From: Isoetes taiwanensis
Taxonomy: Eukaryota > Streptophyta > Lycopodiopsida > Isoetales > Isoetaceae
Reading direction: 5' to 3'
DNA: 64,000 nucleotides
NCBI GenBank assembly: GCA_021234155.1
Contig: JAJEKV010000001.1
Span: 15,597,203 to 15,661,202 of the forward strand
Shown here in pieces: positions 57,851 to 64,000 of the stretch; the stretch's first letter is position 1, and the number at the start of each line of letters is the position of its first letter. Made by a program: the position numbers and the translations under genes. The notes beneath the pieces are model-generated. The model ran no database searches and had not been told where the DNA came from. It saw only the letters and a program-made list of their open reading frames with translations.

Positions 57851-60843
57851 ATGGCTGCACCAAAATTTTCTACACTTCAAACTCTTTTGCTCCCATGGAA
57901 CCGGCTCTTTTTTAAGTCGTATCTTTCTTGGCGCCCACTTTTAAATTGAAGCCCTTGTTGGCCCGAATCGTGAAAGTCGCAGAACGCCGAGAAACTTTAC
58001 GATTCTCACAAATGAACTTCCGGCTCCAAATCGACCCGGTTAGGCGGTTCATCGCTAACATCGTCAACGGCCGCATGGATACACACCACGGTGGTCGATG
58101 GCACCACCATTTCGGTGACTCAACACCTGATTTCAGGGTATTCCATATTCCTTTGCAAACCCCTTGTTTATCTTGGTGCGCCATACAGGATCTAGATGTC
58201 ACTGAGTTTGGTGCACCTCCTTATCACGCCAATGTGCATCGCCTGACAAATATAGACAAACCCCATGAAACTTTTGTTAAGTTTCTGTGGCGAAAGTTCC
58301 TTGGGTATTCTATCAAGAACACCCATATCAATAAGCCTTTCTATAATATTGTGCTCAGCATTCACGCACTCCAACCACCACATTGATTGGCCCCAATTCT
58401 TTCTCTACCGTTTCTCCACCGTCTTCTCCCACTTCTATTTACGAAGTGGGGACCACCTTCAAGCCATTATCCGTCATTACTTTCCTCCCACACCTCCTCC
58501 TTCTCATGATTCCACTCGGCGGTCCCTTCCTCCGGACTCACCAAATCGGCACTTCCGCCCTTCTTCCTCGGGTCATGTCAAAATTCCGCCTCCCATGTCC
58601 TTTGTCTCCTCCTCATTTCTGAGAATCCAAGCATTCCGGTTCACACCATGTCTCACAAACATCGCAAAAACCGGGCAACAGCGGGCTCCACCACCACGGC
58701 ACCCTCGTCGGTTTGTTGTATCGATATCGGCCGGGATGCTCAAGCCGCTTTGTTCTAAAGTTACAAGAATCCCAAGAAGCTCTTATGAATGGGGTTCACC
58801 GCGTACCCCCGACCTCGGATCGCGGTTCACCGTGACCTTCAAAAGCCTGCAATCGCACAAGTTCAAACTTTGGAAGCCCAACTTCAAGAAAAGCACGGGG
58901 CTCTCTTACAGGCCGCATAGATCTCAAAAGTGCACGCGAGGATCGGACCAGCCTACTTGCGGATCAACAGGGCTCGGCTTCAATCCAAATTCAGGACTTA
59001 TTGGAGCAAAACAAGTCCAAAGACACCCTCACGGGTGACAAGGAGAAAGATATTGCTAAGCTCGGCGCCTTGTACTCCGAGCTTTGTGACAATTCACACA
59101 CTCAAGTTCAACACCTTCTGGCGTGGCGCTCAAATTGCCTCTTTGACAAACTCAGCTCTCCACGCTTGACTTCTCGGCTCACATCCCTCCAAGATCGACT
59201 ACGGAGGTTCGGAAATAGAAAACTTCTTGATGGCGGAGATTGCCGTGTTTCGACTCAATGCTCTGGGCAATCCACCTCCGCAGGTCAACACTTCTCCGAA
59301 ACGGGTCCGTGACCCCATCCATTACGTTAGAAAAAACCACGGGATCCGTGACCTCGAACAACGGCTTCTGACCGACGCTATTGGTCTGGCGATGAGGCTC
59401 GAACCAAACCGGGCGGCTATATCACCATCGTTAGCAACACACTTTGTTGATTTCCCGGTTCCTTCACGCTATCCGGATTATGTGGTTGCCCGCCACCACC
59501 TCTTTCTTTTGAAGTGGCATGGGGCTGATGGTCCGTGGATATTCCAACTGCGCGACCGCAGCATTTTCTTCGATTTGGCGAACTCTCTATTGAAGACAAA
59601 GGTGTCTGCTGTGCCCTTTTAGTCTTTGATCTCATTCATCTGCTAAGATCCGGTTTCATCACCTTGAGTTGTTCAGCCCATGGCTTACATTTTTCATGAT
59701 TTCTATCCGAAAGTGATACACGGAGAGATTTCGGGATGGGCCACCCGCGGAACTATCGGGGTGACCCCACCCTTCAATGGTTGCTTGGGGATAACAACCC
59801 CTACGGCTGATCATGCTCGGGACACACGCTCTTCATCAAGAGTACATGCCTCGAGCTTGCACATCATTTACCTCTCGGCAAGCGGAAGTGCCGCAACAAA
59901 TAAGGAAGTATCACGGGACATCCCCGAGGATCTTCCCTATGCACAAATTTATATGCAACACCTCACGGGTTACAATCAATTACGTGCTCTTACGGATAGC
60001 AAGACGGTCCCCACAGTCTGGGATAGCCCTCCTGTCAACTCTCAACTCTGCGCCTGCATGCGGGATGCGTTGGTGTAAAGCTCTTGATCCGGCCCTTGTC
60101 GGTGAATTCGGGGCGGGCTCAGCAACCCACGCCCACGGGCATGGTTCCCTCTCCCTATGCTTCCCTGGGTGTTCCTCCACGCCCCAGGTTCCTGACTTCT
60201 GATTGGCGTCTCCCCTTTTGGACAAAGGTCATGGATGGCCATGCTGGATGGACTCCACCTCAGATCTCGGCCGGATCTACGGTGGGATCCCCGTTTTGTT
60301 TGCCGCTCCCATTGGGAGGAGGGTGCCACTCTTGATAACACCACGAATTGGATCTATATTGCTAATGAGCGTGGTTGGCAACGCCCTGCTGATGCGCTAC
60401 ATGGTCTTGACACCTTCTTGCAGAATGCCGCCACCTCACCAGATCCTTCAGTCCACCTTCAAAGCGGGTTTTGTGCTGCTCTAAAATGCATCTTGCTCGG
60501 CTTCTTAAATCGGCAAATATCCCATTTTTACTTGCAATCCGAATGCCGGCGTCGGTGCCTTCGGCCTCCGGACCTCGTTGCTCATGGAATGTCGGTTTGT
60601 TTCTTCCGGCGCCCATCTTTGCCCTTGAAGACATGGTGCGATCTCGTTTTCTCATTGATGCGAGATCACGCCCTTGGCCTCAACACTCCTCCCGCTCTTC
60701 AAACCGCGCCAGGGATCTCATTGGCGATTACCATAATGGTGCCCGATCCTCATTCCCGTGAGGATCACTTTGAGCGGATGGCTTCCGCCCTCGAAACTCT
60801 TCCTCCTTTTCTTCACTCGAGTGTCGTTTGGTGGGGGTGTTAG
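57851..60843 (+). pseudogene. ORF3 of gypsy C, large unrecognised protein
   Basis: ATG 57,851 (MAAPKFSTLQ). Blocks shared with D: AERRETLRFSQM, GRWHHHFGDS, FRVFHIPLQTP, HRLTNIDKPHETFVKFLWRK, HINKPFYN (57,950-58,355), Pro-rich 58,400-58,700, coiled coil about 58,940-59,180, RDPIHYVRKNHGIRDLEQ and YVVARHHLFLLKWHGADG (59,300-59,540), GYNQLRAL (59,970), and a C-terminal WIYIANERGWQRPADALHGL block. The TAG stop (60,841-60,843) is within the 3' LTR start. Frame breaks are numerous but fall at different places from those in D, so the ancestral frame can be followed through most of the region. Confidence 0.6.
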
Positions 60844-61437
60844 TCCCATGCCTCCTGTACAGGACTATTCATGCATCTGACGGACCAAGTCAAGCTCAAG
60901 GATCCACAGACGAGCCGCGGGTCGATCGTCCCAAGGCCCAGCCGAAGACCAAGCCAGCGGACCCACACGCTGATCAAAGCTGCGTCCCGGAGTCAACAAG
61001 AGCCTTCGGACAAGTGACGGCCCGTCACCGCCAGCGTCGGCGTCACGTGATTCTAGGCACTTCAAGAGGCACCGCCAATATTCCCTCAAAATCAGGCCTC
61101 CTTCCGTGAGTCGGCACCGAGATCAGTCAGAGTGTCTATATTGGGCCAAAGGCCATTGTACTATATATATGAGTAGAGCTAGCACATGAGTTTTTAGATG
61201 AGTTTTGAATCTTGTCTCTCTTCAGTCTTCTCTCCATTGCGAGAGCTCATGTATGTTCATCATTGATATCAAGGAAGCTTATCATTTTCCTCTCATTGTT
61301 CTCTTCTGTTCTGTTTTCTTCTTCTTGTTCTCTTCTTGCAAATCCCGCGTGACATAGTCCCCCGGATTCTCCTGTTAGATCCAAGGGTCCTCACAGAGGG
61401 CTGTCTTGCAGGCGTTCCCGAACCCAGACCCCAAACA
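60838..61437 (+). repeat. 3' LTR of gypsy C
   Basis: 600 bp; preceded by the polypurine tract GGTGGGGG (60,830-60,837) and followed by AGCAC, the right target duplication. Confidence 0.95.
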
Positions 61438-62197
61438 AGCACGTCCCCTTCTCATTTTTGCCTTTGCCTTTTTTCCCTGCATAAAGGATTTCAGTGGAAT
61501 CCTCCTCATCCTCCCTCATTACCTTCTTTTGTTCAATTTCTGTTCTCACAATTTGTTCAGCATGCTCTCTAGTTTTAGCAATATTCCTAATGAACAATGA
61601 TAACTGCTCATTTTCTGAAACTGCTCTAGCTATGGCAAGTACCTGGTATGTTTCAGTGAGATTCACACCTGCTCCACTTAGATCTGCCACAATATTGTCA
61701 AAATTGTTAAAGAAATCAGAGACATCATCTTCATCTCTCAACTTTAGCTTCCTTAACTCTTTTTCAAGAAGGTCAATTTGAGAAGAGGTCTTCTCTTCAC
61801 AATGTTTCAGCAGATAAATCCACATTTCTTTGGCAGTCATGTTTCTCAATTTGAGTCTTATAGTTGGACTAACCTTTGATGTAATGATACCTTGTGCTTC
61901 TTTTAACTTTGCAAATAGGCTCCTTCCTGGCTCAACTCGAGCTGTTACTGCTGCAGATGTTTGTTCTGAGTCTGTATCTCCAGTGCTTATAGCAGCAGCA
62001 TTGGTGTTGGAGTTTCTCCCTGTTCCAGTTCTTACATTAGCACTTGTTGCAGAGCTTTCTTGACCATTAAAATCTCCAGAAGGATTTACAAGATCCCAAA
62101 GATCTTCCACTTCCAAAATATGCTTTATAGCATCTTTCCAAACTTGAAAGCCTGAGCCACCTTTGTAGACTTCTACTGTGCTGGCTCTGATACCAAA
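61438..62197 (-). CDS. Copia A gag N-terminal part
   Basis: Open from the primer binding site to the C insertion. Gag domain: KGGSGFQVWKDAIKHILEVE, EMWIYLLKHCEEKTSSQIDL, DVSDFFNNFDNIVADLSGAG and IARAVSENEQLSLFIRNI, ending KGKNEKGTC, where the final Cys is the first ligand of the zinc knuckle continued at 49,955. No ATG precedes the gag domain; the first Met is about 110 codons in (LRNMTAKEM). Copia B has about 50 bp more here, including an ATG (44,862), so A has probably lost its initiator by deletion. Confidence 0.88.
62184..62195 (-). promoter_or_regulatory. Primer binding site of copia A
   Basis: The minus strand reads TGGTATCAGAGC, two bases inside the 5' LTR, complementary to the 3' end of initiator tRNA-Met, the common copia primer. 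Confidence 0.93.
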
Positions 62198-62753
62198 TGT
62201 TAGAATCAAGCCAAGTTAATCAATAATCCAAACTTTGTTCTTGTTTAGCAATCAACACTTGAAGCAAATCACAATGCTAATTCAAATACACCTTCACAAG
62301 TTTAAATATGATAGATGAATTTAAATTTCAATGGTCAAACCAAATATATTATCGTCACCGTTCATTTGGGCTATACAAAGTTTCATTGCAATCTCGAACC
62401 ACATAAATCCGATCTAATGGATGTATTAGATCGCCTGGTGCTCTGCTGACTACTCCAAATTCTCTGTGTATCACCTCTGATTATCTTCGATCCATTTAAT
62501 CTCTGTTTACGTCGGTTTTGGAGCAGGATCCGGGCCACCTGGTTCTCATTCTATTTTAAACATTCGGTTGGCTCCAAAATAGGAGGCCAACCATTAACCA
62601 TTGACTCAATGGTTATCTTCTTTTATATTTTACATTAATACACAACCCTTAGGTATCTTTGACACCTTTAGGGTAGGATAATAGTTTACAGGGTAATGCC
62701 AGGTAAAGTTCTTCCAGGGCATGATCAGCATAATGATATGGTGAATCCCAACA
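62198..62753 (-). repeat. 5' LTR of copia A
   Basis: 556 bp, paired with 40,365-40,920, flanked on the right by AGAAT (62,754-62,758). Confidence 0.95.
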
Positions 62754-64000
62754 AGAATGACATCATAACGCTTCAACTGAGCAATGTCCAAATCCATGCA
62801 CATAGATGTGACCATCAACGATTCTTTGTCCAATAACTCCAAGCAAACGCTCCATGCTTGCTCACTGTGATGCTGAGTTTGTGGCCCAGCCTCAGACTCA
62901 ATCACATACGGAGCCACCTCGTTCAACTCCAGCCCTAGATCGTGTACTAGATCTGTAGAAATAAAGTTATGAGTGCTCCCATAATCAACTAAAACAACCA
63001 CGTTTCTATCATTGATTCTACTTAGCAATCTAATAACTTTAGCTGCATAAGAACGTGAAGTAGCGCTTACCATTTCTTCTCGGGCGATAACTGATAATGC
63101 CTTTACCTCCGGCTTATCATTTACCTTTGTAGTGCTGGCCAAAACTTTCTTGCGAGGTTTGGTACATTCCAAGGCAAAGTGCCCGACCACCCCACAACGA
63201 TAACACCCCTTAGGCTTATCCGTTTTGGCGTCGCCTTCCTTGGCCTTGCCCGAAGTGAACTTGTCCTTGGAATCACGGAGACACTTGAGAAGTTCCTCCG
63301 GCCCGTTTTGCTTTCCAATTAGCAAAATTCTGTGCCTTCTTAGATTCTTCTCTTCCTACCAGTTTCCTGGCAATCTCGACAGCTAGCTCAAAATTGACAG
63401 ATTCTGCCTGCAATAAATGTGTACGAATGCTAGCATCCCGCAGTTCATTTATAAAATGATCTACGCGCATCCCGGCAGTAATCTCAGGTAAACATGAGAA
63501 CAGTGCCCTAAGCTCTGTCACATAGTCCCATAGAGACCTTGTCTGAGTGAGCTCTTTCAGCTGTATGAGCGCATGACGCCGATCATGATAAGGTGCATAC
63601 TCTTGCCAGAACAAGCGACAAAAATCGCTCCAAGTACGCAGCTTTTGACCATTTTCCGTGTGGATGTCCCACCATGCAGCCACCGGTCCCTTCAGCTTCA
63701 GGGTGGCATACATAAGTCAGGCATTCTCGCCCTTCTTTGTGGCTGCAAAATACAACTTCATTTGATTGAACTATCGCATAGCCTGCTCAGGCATAACATC
63801 CTTGCCATAGAAATCTGGCATTTTTACACGCTCCAGAGACACAATCTCTTCAACAGAAAACTCCCCCAGGGATTCTTCTGGCTGAGCAACGCCTTCCACG
63901 ACATCCTAAGCTAATGGTTCATTGGCCAACCCCGTGTTTACTCCTGATCGTGCACTAAGTCCAGGACGTGCAACTTGGTGAGAAACATCACGGTTTGCCC
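62754..64000 (-). mobile_element. Ty3/gypsy element E, gag and protease (continues past window)
   Basis: The minus-strand gag domain (63,713-63,273) has GPVAAWWDIHTENG, WSDFCRLFWQEY and LIQLKELTQTRSLWDYV, typical of Ty3 gag. After a frame change near 63,310 the zinc knuckle CYRCGVVGHFALEC and the protease active site VLVDYGSTHNFIS follow, ending at YDVI, where copia A is inserted. Upstream gag (63,720-63,900) continues in frame but has stops TGA (63,717-63,719) and TAG (63,771-63,773). The family is distinct from C/D. The remaining pol is not in the window except about 70 bp at 40,295-40,364. Confidence 0.9.
62759..63713 (-). pseudogene. Gypsy E gag-protease coding remnant
   Basis: Frames 63,713-63,273 (gag) and 63,325 to the A junction (gag C-terminus, CCHC knuckle, protease). 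The knuckle is CX2CX4HX4C. The protease has DYG where DSG/DTG is usual, so the active site may be impaired. Stops upstream could be C-to-T changes (CGA to TGA, CAG to TAG), as expected from cytosine methylation and deamination in silenced elements. Confidence 0.8.

Larger units (their letters stand above)
49956..61437 (+). mobile_element. Full-length Ty3/gypsy LTR retrotransposon C, inserted in A
   Basis: 11,482 bp with LTRs at 49,956-50,551 and 60,838-61,437 and exact AGCAC target duplications. Same family as D, with the same order: gag, protease, RT, RNase H, integrase, antisense ORF, ORF3. It lies in opposite orientation to A, inside A's first gag zinc knuckle. No convincing primer binding site is visible directly after the 5' LTR, where the sequence is GC-rich and appears corrupted. 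The intact duplication indicates insertion without later rearrangement. Confidence 0.96.
40365..62753 (-). mobile_element. Ty1/copia LTR retrotransposon A, split by two nested insertions
   Basis: LTRs of 556 bp at 40,365-40,920 and 62,198-62,753, both starting TGTTAGAATC and ending AATCCCAACA on the plus strand, flanked by AGAAT at 40,360-40,364 and 62,754-62,758. Without insertions B and C it is about 5.65 kb. Pol order is protease, integrase, RT, RNase H, which defines copia. Gag-pol reads open across both insertion sites. The LTRs differ at roughly 20 positions, so A is older than its uninterrupted reading frame suggests. Confidence 0.96.

Overview
The window is nuclear DNA of a land plant. 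The evidence is one complete dirigent-family gene, plant-type Ty1/copia and Ty3/gypsy LTR retrotransposons, LINE/SINE debris, a Helitron-like end, and copy differences concentrated at CAG/CTG sites, the plant CHG methylation context. I cannot place it more precisely. Nearly all recognisable coding sequence belongs to transposable elements.

Layout. (1) 1-10,443: most of a Ty3/gypsy element (D; its 5' LTR lies off the left edge) with gag, protease, RT, RNase H and integrase, then about 3.9 kb holding a small antisense ORF and a large unrecognised sense ORF3. (2) 10,444-24,300: gene-poor DNA with several 70-120 bp tandem duplications, a perfect 28-bp hairpin, a decayed coding minisatellite, a Helitron-like 3' end and a broken DUF4283 gene. 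(3) 24,300-33,800: LINE fragments on both strands sharing a 3' end (hairpin, then an (ATTCT)n-like tail), a SINE that appears to borrow that end, and an intact dirigent gene at 29,204-29,749 (minus). (4) 34,035-40,294: a LINE copy sitting inside a (CT)n microsatellite, a second LINE with an open RT frame, and, in frame with it, the remains of an intron-containing gene with a ParB-like domain and a DNA N4/N6-methyltransferase-like C terminus. (5) 40,295-64,000: nested LTR elements. Gypsy E (minus) was split by copia A (minus, 40,365-62,753, target duplication AGAAT). A was in turn split by copia B (plus, 44,321-49,573) and by gypsy C (plus, 49,956-61,437, target duplication AGCAC). C is a full-length relative of D, and B belongs to the same family as A.

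How it fits together: insertion order is E, then A, then B and C. With B and C set aside, A reads as one open gag-pol frame but appears to lack its gag start codon. B and C look heavily frameshifted, but their differences from close copies fall largely at CAG/CTG sites, so part of that damage may be base-calling error rather than decay. The points most worth following are the ParB/methyltransferase-like gene, the uncharacterised ORF3 and antisense ORF of the C/D gypsy family, the SINE/LINE tail sharing, and the LINE in the (CT)n array.
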